A stretch of DNA of 64,000 nucleotides from Bimastos eiseni (Eukaryota > Annelida > Clitellata > Crassiclitellata > Lumbricidae), in the NCBI GenBank assembly GCA_959347315.1, contig OY365807.1, positions 10,874,192 through 10,938,191 on the forward strand. Direction: 5' to 3'. The first letter of the stretch is position 1. Every line of letters begins with the position of its first letter. The notes below the pieces were generated by a model, which saw nothing but the letters and a program-made list of their open reading frames with translations, ran no database searches and was not told the DNA's origin. Shown here piece after piece: positions 56,143 to 64,000 of this stretch. A program made the translations under genes and the position numbers.

Positions 56143-56850
56143 CATGGGCCTCTAATCACCATGCGTTACTGGCTAGGCCTCTAATCACCATACGTTACTG
56201 GCTAGGCCTCTAATCACCACACGTTACTGGCTAGGCCTTTAATCACCATGCGTTACTGGCTAGGCCTCTAATCACCACACGTTACTGGCTAGGCCTCTAA
56301 TCACAATGCGTTACTGGCTAAGCCTCTAATCACCATGCGTTACTGGCTAGGCCTCTAATCACCACACATTACTGGCTAGGCCTCTAATCACCATGCGTTA
56401 CTGGCTAGGCCTCTAATCACCACACGTTACTGGCTAGGCCTCTAATCACCACACGTTACTGACTAGGCCTCTAATCACCACACGTTACTGGCTAGGCCTC
56501 TAATCACCACACGTTACTGGCTAGGCCTTTAATCACCATGCGTTACTGGCTAGGCCTCTAATCACCACACGTTACTGGCTAGGCCTCTAATCACCACACG
56601 TTACTGGCTAGGCCTCTAATCACCACACGTTACTGACTAGGCCTCTAATCACCACACGTTACTGGCTAGGCCTCTAATCACCACACGTTACTGGCTAGGC
56701 CTCTAATCACCACACGATACTGGCTAGGCCTCTAATCACCATGCGTTACTGGCTAGGCCTCTAATCACAATGCGTTACTGGCTAGGCCTCTAATCACCAT
56801 GCGTTACCGGCTAGGCCTCTAATCACCATGCGTTACCGGCTAGGCCTCTA
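56143..56850 (+). repeat. 29-bp minisatellite, about 24 copies
   Basis: The unit GGCTAGGCCTCTAATCACCA is followed by CACGTTACT or TGCGTTACT. The CACACG and CATGCG variants are interspersed rather than block-sorted. The last copy is cut at GGCCTCTATACC. Confidence 0.95.
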
Positions 56851-56941
56851 TACCTGTCAGGCCTTTGGTTTTTTCTGTCGATCAATTGAATCTGCTATGA
56901 CCAACCGACTGAGCAGTCTTTGATGCCAACGCTGTAAACAG

Positions 56942-57125
56942 GAAATCGTGTGGCACCGGCGCCAGGCTCAACAACAGCAACAGCAGCAGCACACGTGGCA
57001 GCGATGCCAGGCGCCATCCAGGGCCGCTGTTGGCATAGGTCCACTGGCTGCTGCGCCAGATGATGATGATGCGAGCATCGTTTGCGTCCCTGGGAGAAAG
57101 ATGGAGGAGGCGAGGCGGGGGCACG
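56942..57125 (+). CDS. Possible exon with poly-Gln run
   Basis: Between acceptor CTGTAAACAG and the good donor CACG|GTGAGA lies a 61-codon frame (EIVWHRRQAQQQQQQQHTWQ ...), later ADDDDAS-like acidic residues and KMEEARRGHG. GC content is much higher than in both flanks. The - strand is open too (LLLLLLLSLAPVP), so strand and coding status are uncertain. Confidence 0.28.
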
Positions 57126-58197
57126 GTGAGACTAGAAGACGAGAGACGAGAAGTGCTGTTGTTTAGACTTGCGAAATTGGAGACAGACAAAGACACACAG
57201 ATAAAGAGACAGGCAGAGATCGTGGCAGCTACACAGACAGAGAGATAGGGAGATATTAAAAGCTAAGATGTATACAGATATCGTGAAAATGAACAACTCG
57301 TCGACTTATAACTACCGAATTGTTATATGTCTTTGTAAACATTTAATGGATTACAAGACAATATATAAACATATATTATATCAGATAAAAAATAGCACAG
57401 CAGGACTCATTAATTAAAAATAACTATCATTACTTCAAAACTGGAAATTAAATATCAGCGTCAACTCATTCATTCACAAAATCTAATAGTAAGTAATCAA
57501 CGTTATAATACCAGCTGATTTTTATATAAGGTTCACCAAACGCTTTAAACATATAATCTACAAATATTTATCTTAATCCTTTCACCAAGCAAGCACACAC
57601 ATGGCTTACAGCCAGATTTGTTGATTGAGGCGCTACATAAATAAGCTGGTATATGTATACAAATTTGTAACATGTGAAACTTGAGCTCGGTTATAAGTCG
57701 TCTAGGTCTTATCCAAGTTACTTTAAGTAACATCACATCTAATGAGCTGGACTTTGTAAGTCACGTAAATTGCATTGATAGAATAATATATTTGTCTAGA
57801 ATTATAAAATACATTTTGACTAAACCATAATCGAATAATGCGAGTTACACTCGTAGGAAATTTTAACAACATTACAAAATGCTATGAGCAATCACTGACC
57901 ACCATTGTATACAAAACAATTAATTAACATTAATTAATATACATAACAATTAATTAACATTGTAGGCTTAATAAATTCGCCAAGATGCATAGAATATATG
58001 ACAGAAACAAATTCACACAAAATACCTGTATAAAAATATTAACTCTCATCGTCCTTAGGCAATCATTCTAAGTCCACATCTATAAAAAAAACTATATTTA
58101 TGCGTCTCAGAATAAGCGGATTTAAGTCTAGCAATTAATATAGCATCCAGTTCTTGCTGAGGTTCATTTTGAAGGTTCATGAAAAGCATTGCGTATT
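57126..58197. other. AT-rich intergenic sequence, no gene recognised
   Basis: Includes GAGGCGCTACATAAATAAG (57627-57645), a LINE-tail-like motif, and AATTAATTAACATTAATTAA phrases near 57920-57960. It lies downstream of the zinc-finger gene. Confidence 0.45.
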
Positions 58198-58203
58198 TTT
58201 ATT
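58198..58203 (-). promoter_or_regulatory. Candidate polyadenylation signal for the CCCH gene
   Basis: AATAAA on the - strand, about 230 bases after the stop codon of the zinc-finger gene. Confidence 0.4.
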
Positions 58204-58432
58204 TTTTACTATTCTTCCATTGAAATCTTAATAACCAATGCTATGCTTGAAACATTTAGCCTGTTCAAGATAAATTGATGCTTAGAATTAAAAAGTCTCA
58301 AATAACTACGACATTAAATTATTTACTGAGCATGCGTGAATCGCATTTGTGAATCCGGCAATTTAGTTGCAGCACATTTTTTCTTGAAATGTTACGGTGT
58401 CCGTATATTGCAATATTGCAATTTTAGATGTT

Positions 58433-60142
58433 TTATGAGCGTTGGATCAGTTTGGAAAGAGTGTCTCCGTCAAACAAGAAGAAAGTTCCTTGTTGACTGT
58501 CAGCCGAAGACAGCGTCAGGTACTGGTGAAGTCCAGGCGAGGAGGTTCTCGAAGCCGAATGGGGAGCCAGCACACCTCCTAGAGTCCAAGGAGGCGTCTG
58601 GACAGACCCTAGCTCTCTTGGATGGGTGAAGGACATACCCAGGTGATTTGTCGTTAGTCTCGGGCTCCCCTTCGGGTTTCTCGGGATTGCACCGTAGGAA
58701 CGGGCAGTCCTTGGATGCGGAATGTCTACGGGTTTTGAATAAGTCTTAAATGGAGAGGAAGTTGCAAACGAGGGTGAACGGGTCTCGTCCAGGGTTGTAG
58801 GGCTGGACGTCCGACTGGGGTTGATATAATCTAGCCCTGCCATTAAGGGCGGTGGAGTCTCGCAGCTCGATCCAACGGAACCGCAGCGCAACTGACGCCG
58901 TCGGCGCTGAAGGATGGCACTCAGCTCCAGTTCTAGAGGCTTCCGTTCTGCTTCGACGAATCTTCGTTCCGGATGAATGCCTTTCCAATTCGGTTCCAGA
59001 GATTTTCGTTGCTCCTGTTCCAGATGTCTTGCGTCGTATTCTATGGTGGTCCGCTCCAGTTCCATTTCGGCTAGTCTCCGCTCCATATCATTGCGCAGCC
59101 GTTCTGGTTCGTTGAACTGTTGCGCCTCTTCGTTGAATATCAGATCCTGTTCCACAAGCTTCCCTTGTGACTCGTTCGACTCTCGACCCGTGGTCACCAG
59201 GACCCACGGCAGCTGTCCAATAGTCCCAATAAGGGTCCCCTCTCCGGAGTAACGAGTGGCAAGGCCAGGGCTGGCTAAGGCCAACGGTGAGTTCTGACAG
59301 CTATGAATGAAGTGGCAGCGCTGACCATAGGGACAGAACCCGGATGTATGGTAAGTGCGACAGAACTCCGTCTTGTACTTAGGATGCCGTTCCAGAAGCC
59401 GAAGTTCCCCTCTCCCGTGGGCGAATAGGCACTTGTTTCCATAGCGACAGGTTCCATTCTCTCCGTAAGAGCGACAGAGCTCTGTCTTGTATCGGTCTGA
59501 GTCCGATGAGTCAGAGGGTAAACTGGAGGAGCAAGTGGAAAGGGTAAACGAGCAGGATATTGTGGAGAAAGAGGCGGATGGGGTGGAAGAGCTGAGAATA
59601 GTAGAGGAACAGGTGCTGCGTATTGGAGAGGATTGACGCGAAATGGTAAGATCATCCATATGTTGTCGCTGGCTCTGTTGCTGTTGTTGTGGGTCACGTT
59701 GCATCAATTGTTGCCAGCGTTGTTGCTCTTGCTCGCTTTCCATGTGCTGTTGTTGGTGTTGTTCTCCTACTTGAATTTGGTGTTGTTTTTGTTGCTTCAG
59801 CTGCTGTTGTTGCTCTTGCTGCAACGGCTGTTGCACTTGTTGCATCTGTAGTTGCACCTGTTGGTGTTCTTGCTTAATATGTTGTTGCATCTGTTGTTGT
59901 TGACGTTCTACTCGTTGTTGCAGCTGATGGCTTTCGAGTTGCATCCGTTGTCCTTGTAGATGTTGTTGTTGTTCCTTTTGGTCGGTCAATGTTTCGACTC
60001 CAGAGGTCGATGAGAATCGTCTGTCGAGGCAGTTGACAGATACAGTAGTTGTCTCGACAGAGTCCACCAGACGATGATGATGATGATGACGGTTCCGGTT
60101 CGATTCCCAGTCGCATTGCCCTCTCTGTCGCAGCTCAGTCAT
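58433..60142 (-). CDS. ZFP36-like: CCCH tandem zinc-finger protein, ZFP36/TIS11 family (569 aa)
   Basis: ZFP36/TIS11 proteins bind AU-rich elements in mRNA 3' UTRs and recruit the CCR4-NOT deadenylase, lowering cytokine and growth-control mRNAs. Two canonical C-x8-C-x5-C-x3-H fingers lie at C223-C232-C238-H242 and C261-C270-C276-H280, each led by (R/K)YKTE(L/F)C and separated by the family's 18-residue linker. The ATG (A at -3) follows an in-frame TAA at 60190-60188, so a complete single-exon frame is possible. Unusual parts are a His run (19-23), a Gln-rich region (57-160) encoded by mixed CAG/CAA, and a charged, probably coiled-coil segment (about 345-415) after the fingers. The C-terminus ([16 protein letters not shown]) does not match the usual RLPIFxRLS-type NOT1-binding motif. 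Usual vertebrate members are about 320-490 residues. A short upstream exon cannot be excluded. Confidence 0.93.
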   Translation of the reverse strand: MTELRQRGQCDWESNRNRHHHHHRLVDSVETTTVSVNCLDRRFSSTSGVETLTDQKEQQQHLQGQRMQLESHQLQQRVERQQQQMQQHIKQEHQQVQLQMQQVQQPLQQEQQQQLKQQKQHQIQVGEQHQQQHMESEQEQQRWQQLMQRDPQQQQQSQRQHMDDLTISRQSSPIRSTCSSTILSSSTPSASFSTISCSFTLSTCSSSLPSDSSDSDRYKTELCRSYGENGTCRYGNKCLFAHGRGELRLLERHPKYKTEFCRTYHTSGFCPYGQRCHFIHSCQNSPLALASPGLATRYSGEGTLIGTIGQLPWVLVTTGRESNESQGKLVEQDLIFNEEAQQFNEPERLRNDMERRLAEMELERTTIEYDARHLEQEQRKSLEPNWKGIHPERRFVEAERKPLELELSAILQRRRRQLRCGSVGSSCETPPPLMAGLDYINPSRTSSPTTLDETRSPSFATSSPFKTYSKPVDIPHPRTARSYGAIPRNPKGSPRLTTNHLGMSFTHPRELGSVQTPPWTLGGVLAPHSASRTSSPGLHQYLTLSSADSQQGTFFLFDGDTLSKLIQRS

Positions 60143-60199
60143 TCTGATGCTCCTTCTGTCTCTCTCTTTCTGCCTCTCGAAATTCTTTTACAAATACAA

Positions 60200-60266
60200 C
60201 AGATTATTATTATTATTATTATTATTATTATTGTTGTTGTTGTTATTGTTGTTGTCGTCGTTGTTG

Positions 60267-60298
<32 letters not shown>

Positions 60299-60474
60299 GT
60301 TGTTGTTGTTATTGTTGTTGTAGTTGTTGTTGTTGTTGTTATTATTATTATGTTGCTGTGGATGGTGAACTATTATTATTTTATTATTATTATTATTATT
60401 TTATTATTTTAATTATTATTATTATTATTACTGTTATTATCATTGATGTTGTTATTGTTACTATTATTATTATA

Positions 60475-60528
<54 letters not shown>

Positions 60529-60532
60529 TCCA
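60200..60532 (+). repeat. ATT/GTT triplet microsatellite
   Basis: Alternating blocks of ATT and GTT triplets (60203-60345), then ATT runs (60370-60530). It begins about 60 bases upstream of the zinc-finger start codon. Confidence 0.95.
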
Positions 60533-60589
60533 TCGTCACCACCAACATCATGAGTAAATATAATTTAATGCAAGGGTAGGTATGAGGTG

Positions 60590-60775
60590 GGGAACAGTAA
60601 AAAGAGATGCAAGGTATTGGAAAGTGAAGTGAAGTGAGTCGAGGTAAGATGAAATTAGGTAGACATTATTTAAGGTGAGGTAAGTTGAAGGAAGGTAAAT
60701 GTAATATAATTATATTAAAACGATGCCATAGATGAACAGGTAAGTTGAGTCGAGGTGTCGTAAGGTGGATTCAGG
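60590..60775 (+). repeat. Degenerate GGTAAG / GTGAA patch
   Basis: GTGAAGTGAAGTGAG and AAGGTGAGGTAAGTTGAAGG show loose 5-base periodicity. Confidence 0.5.
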
Positions 60776-61024
60776 ATGTGTGATGTTTTTTTGTGCTGCA
60801 TCCGCTGTTGCTAATTATTATGGTGAACTATATGAGACGAATATTGACCTATAGTACTAGTACACAAATGATTGACGACGCTATATGCACCGAGAGCATT
60901 CGATATACTTGTAGGTCAGTTGATTGTTTCATTCAAGTGATCCTGAGTCATAACATCCTTGCCGTCTGCAGTCAGCTGTCGACAGGAATCCGTTGATTAG
61001 TTCCACGCTTGTGCGTGGGCCCAC

Positions 61025-61178
61025 CACTGGTGACTCTTCAGCTTACAGTGGACTATTTTGCTAATTATTGTCGTGGCATTAGTTGTTAGTAATAACACCA
61101 TATTGGCCAACGCAAAGAGCGCCTCTGAGTAGACAGCTTTGAAGGACGCTATATAAATGTTCGATTACATAAAGATGG
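61025..61178 (+). repeat. Interspersed repeat, LINE-tail-like, copy 3 (most complete)
   Basis: AGCTTACAGTGGACTATTTT, GTTAGTAATAACACCATATT, CGCAAAGAGCGCCTCTGAGT and the tail GACGCTATATAAATGTTCGA. The tail is the type found at L2/CR1 LINE 3' ends. Confidence 0.65.
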
Positions 61179-61179
61179 C

Positions 61180-61462
61180 GATTGCCATCAATCTTCTTCC
61201 ATTATCCAGATTTTGTACCACGTACACCAACCTCCGAGTTTGGATATAACCGTGGTTGTCTGTTGGGTTGGGATGCCATGGGCTGTTGGGGGTAAGCTCA
61301 CGTGGCTGGTGGTCTAAATGTAGATGTCCTGTCGTTTTATCGTTGTGAATTATATTTGAACCTCGGTTGATAGATTCTTATACCTGCAGGACAAGTTTTC
61401 TTTATTGTCTCCAGCAAGACGCTTATAAGAACGATCCTACCTCTATCTTGATATTTCTAATA
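61180..61462. other. Intergenic, no gene recognised
   Basis: Nothing identified. Confidence 0.4.
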
Positions 61463-61620
61463 GTAAATCGTAATCTCCAAACTTGTAAAGCGCCACTCGA
61501 AAGCCAAGCGTAGGGCACCAACTTATTCACAAACGCTGCGTCAAATCAAATCTATTATCAAAGGGGTAATTCGAGGAAGGTGAGAGTCCGGTTTCGAGAG
61601 AGCTAGAGGAGGCCAATGGC
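61463..61620 (-). mobile_element. LINE 3'-end fragment (CR1/L2-like family)
   Basis: TAAATCGTAATCTCCAAACT, GTAAAGCGCCACTCGAAAGC and CTTATTCACAAACGCTGCGT match the 3' UTR of the other copies. The tail is short. Confidence 0.72.
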
Positions 61621-62095
61621 GTCTAAAACTCTCTGCCTTTGCGCTTCTAAGAGGGTTCTATAGAGAGTCACGTAAACAGGAATGTTATCCTTACAGTTTT
61701 ACCTCTTCAGATTCAACTTCATAATACAGCAAGTAATGCATTAGGCCTAAGGTAAGACTCTAATCGGTGACGAATACCTGTTCACAGAGTTAAACGTATC
61801 CCAGGTTAGATGCAACCTGTAACTAGCGTATCCCAGGTTAGATTCGACGTGTTAGATGCGTCAGTCTCCTGTATGCAAAATCTCACGCATCGAATATACA
61901 CGCACGCCCCATTCACTCGGCCTCGTCTCCCGTTATCGGACTTGCTCTCTCGCTCTCCGTCCGTCCGTCTTTCTGTAGAGCTAATCGCGACTCTCAAGCA
62001 AGTGCTCGCGCGCTCTACGGTTAAATAGCCTGAGCTGCAGCTGGCGCGTGTTGAGATGCCCACACGTGGACGATTCAGAGCAGACGATGGTAGCC
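61621..62095. other. Intergenic, no gene recognised
   Basis: A small direct duplication: GTATCCCAGGTTAGATGC/TCGA occurs at 61796 and again at 61828. Confidence 0.4.
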
Positions 62096-62104
62096 GATCA
62101 ATTG

Positions 62105-62425
62105 ATTGGGAGAGGGGGAAGTTAGCTGATGATGCTGGTTACAGTTGAGGGAAAAGAGGGAGAGGAAAAGATCAAGAGGAGGGAGAAGGAGAAGAAGAGG
62201 AAAGGCAGAGAAGAAGAAGGAAAAGATCACGAGAAGGAAGGTGTACAGAAGAAGTAGGAGACGCAGAAAGGACTGAGGATGATGAGGAGGAAGAAGAGGA
62301 GAAGGGGTGGAATAGGAGGGGAGGGGAAGGTAGGAGGAATGCGAGGATAATGTCGAGGAAGAATATAACATGGAAAGAAAAGAAAAAAAGGAAGAAGATG
62401 AGTGAGAAGAGAAGGGCAACGATGC
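62105..62425 (+). repeat. Purine-rich tract (GGAGAAGAA)
   Basis: Irregular G/A-rich sequence. Long Ser/Phe/Leu frames on the - strand come from it. Confidence 0.75.
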
Positions 62426-62469
62426 CATAACAGGTCAGACAGAGAAGGAGGATAAATAAAACGTAAATG

Positions 62470-62594
62470 GCAGGCAGGCAGACAGACAGACAGACAGACG
62501 GACAGACGGACGGACGGAGGGATGGATGGATGGATGGATGGATGGATGGATGGATGGATGGATGGATGGATGATGATCGATCGAGCGATCGATA

Positions 62595-62629
<35 letters not shown>

Positions 62630-62635
62630 AGACAG
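62470..62635 (+). repeat. CAGA, GGAT and GATT tetramer cluster
   Basis: CAGACAGACAG (62476-62505), GGATGGAT (62513-62572), a GATCGATCGAGCGATCGATA palindromic patch, then TTGATTGATTGA (62596-62630). Confidence 0.92.
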
Positions 62636-62662
62636 TAAGACAGGTATATATGTTACAGGCAA

Positions 62663-63723
62663 TGTATGAATTCAGGAATTTCATAAAAATTCTGTATTTT
62701 GTAAATTTGTAAAATTCCCGATTTACTCAGGCATTTTACAAAATTCCTGATTAAACCAAGGATTACAGACAATCCTTGAAAGTCGGCGGTGAAAATTTGA
62801 CAGATTGCCTGATGTGAATGTTTACAGAAAGTTAATTAACAATAAGTTATGCTTCTCTCTTTGACTTTTTCGCACATCATAAATTAATTTTAAAAGATGT
62901 AATGAACAAGGAAGATTGCGTAAATGGCTCAGAGATTGAACAGATTCGTCTTACTATAATTAATCAAGCACAACGTAAGCGAGCTCAGGATTCCATGGTC
63001 GACCAGGCGGAGCGCATGGTAAAGCATAGCCGAATAATAAATGTTGTCGCAAACCCAGGAGACAACATTACCATACCAATACCCCTCGTTGGCAGAGGAA
63101 GGGGAAATCCTCAGAACCCAGCCTACTGGGTGTTGTTAGTGGCCGTGACGAAAATGTCCTCTACCGCAATGCTGTAAGGGCAGGAATATTGAACAGATAA
63201 TAAATACTCACGAAATCAATTCGATTAGTGCATACTCAGGCTATTCGCTACTGATGATGTTTGAATAGAGCAGGAACTTGAACTCTGAAGGGTGTTTCAG
63301 TTAGAGTAAAATTGCGGAGGACAGCGGTTTGTGAAATGCAACTGTTCAGAGGCAAATGTCTCAAAGCCGAAGCTAAAAATACAATAGTCAATGTCATTCG
63401 AGTATGTCGTGTGAAACCAAAAACTAGAAATATGCATTCCATTGACAAAGCTGTGTGCTTAATATGACTCGTAATTAATTTAGGGCCTACTACTTATATT
63501 ACACTTTCAAATCGAATAACAGAAATTGATATTGTTACTTTCTTCTTTGAGATTTTCACACATCACTAAATTTGTCAGCAATTCATCAAATTTCCACCTT
63601 CAGCTTTCATTGATTGTCTAAAATTCCTGGTTTATTTAAGGATATAAAAAAATGCCTAATAAAATCGGGATTTTACAAATTCCCTAGAAATCAGACATTG
63701 TGCAAAATCCCTGGCTTCATACA
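62663..63723. mobile_element. Deleted DNA transposon with ~100-bp inverted ends
   Basis: Both ends start TGTATGAA(T/G). Reading inward from each end, the blocks CAGG(A/G)ATTT, TTTGTAAAATTCCCGATTTA (left; the right end has AATCCCGATTTTA) and AGGCATTTT occur in the same order in inverted orientation. Between them lies the broken gene at 62902-63200. No target duplication is apparent. Confidence 0.68.
62902..63200 (+). pseudogene. Frameshifted C-terminus of a KRBA2-like transposon integrase protein
   Basis: The frame from 62902 reads SEIEQIRLTIINQAQRKRAQ, QAERMVKHSR and GDNITIPIPLVGRGRGNPQN, then goes wrong (YWVLLVAV, stop at 63177). At about 63120-63130 a one-base shift restores LGVVSGRDENVLYRNAVRAG. 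The motif order QA-x-x-M-(K/V)...GDN-(V/I)-x-(I/V)-P-(I/L)-P-x-V-x-RGRG-(D/N)-P-x-N then (L/I)-GVV-x-x-RDEN-x-LY is, from memory, that of the C-terminal part of the integrase-type proteins annotated as KRAB-A domain-containing protein 2-like in many animals. No catalytic integrase core remains. It is a dead, heavily truncated copy inside the element with inverted ends. Confidence 0.6.
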
Positions 63724-64000
63724 GCGCCTGTTTACAACATACAAAGACCGGTGATGCATTCTGCATAATTTGTGTTTCATAGGATTTTTCATCAAACCAT
63801 ATAGGCCAACTCTTCGCAATCGCCGAGATCCTTTATCCTCCTCCTCCTCCTCCATTCGCGTCAAGGAATACACGTCATCCTGAAGACAGACGACAGTCTA
63901 TGTCAATATATACTCTGTTATGTTAATCATCTGCACCGGCAAATGCAATGTAGCATATACGCGGATATAATTTATTCTGATACGAAATGTTCGCTTTATT
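63724..64000. other. Intergenic, no gene recognised
   Basis: CTCCTCCTCCTCC at 63838-63852; nothing else identified. Confidence 0.4.

Noticed and set aside
56143..56850. CRISPR-like array
   Set aside because: The 29-bp repeats are directly adjacent with no spacers, and the DNA is clearly eukaryotic.
58852..59252. Open frames on the + strand and in other - frames over the zinc-finger gene
   Set aside because: Shadows of the ZFP36-family coding frame, which contains the canonical CCCH fingers.

Overview
The window is eukaryotic nuclear DNA from an invertebrate animal. The evidence is multi-exon genes with GT-AG introns, animal-specific gene families (a formin, a protocadherin and a TIS11/ZFP36 zinc-finger protein), many decayed hAT and LINE transposons, and a very heavy load of microsatellites and minisatellites. 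I cannot name the species. The repeat style would fit an echinoderm/hemichordate or a lophotrochozoan, and no feature here decides between them.

Three genes can be read with confidence. (1) At 453-5053 on the + strand are the last seven exons of a formin. Its FH2 core reads most like FHDC1, and it ends in a DAD/WH2-like tail resembling INF2. All exon phases match, provided one intron uses a GC donor. (2) At 17.0-22.15 kb on the - strand is a protocadherin. A large first exon (signal peptide, seven cadherin repeats, one transmembrane segment) is followed by two cytoplasmic-tail exons joined in phase 0. (3) At 58.43-60.14 kb on the - strand is a CCCH tandem zinc-finger protein of the ZFP36/TIS11 family, with a long glutamine-rich N-terminus. 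Weaker gene signals are a 298-codon open frame at 8.7-9.6 kb and four exon-like segments near 16.0, 38.6, 42.5 and 57.0 kb.

The rest is mostly mobile DNA and tandem repeats. Five DNA elements with inverted termini can be delimited: 6057-7057, 23452-23765, 31618-31901, 37022-37272 and 52094-52857. Three of them keep 8-bp target duplications (one with a single mismatch). There is also a near-perfect 98-bp foldback inserted in a formin intron, and a roughly 1.06-kb element at the right end carrying a frameshifted, KRBA2-like integrase-protein remnant. One CR1/L2-like LINE family recurs as 3'-end fragments at least seven times. At 4.56-7.15 kb two different transposons have inserted into two copies of the same older repeat, so the order of insertion can be read directly.

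Between these lie long simple-sequence tracts: GA/CT, TA, TATG, GGAT, CCT, ATT/GTT, and 12-, 24-, 29- and 77-bp tandem units. They produce many long but meaningless open frames. The three real genes show no sign of acting together; they are ordinary neighbours in a repeat-rich animal genome. I found no operon, CRISPR array, virus or clearly new biological system. The best leads are the formin architecture and its unusual splice sites, the nested transposons, and the ZFP36-family protein with its extra domains.
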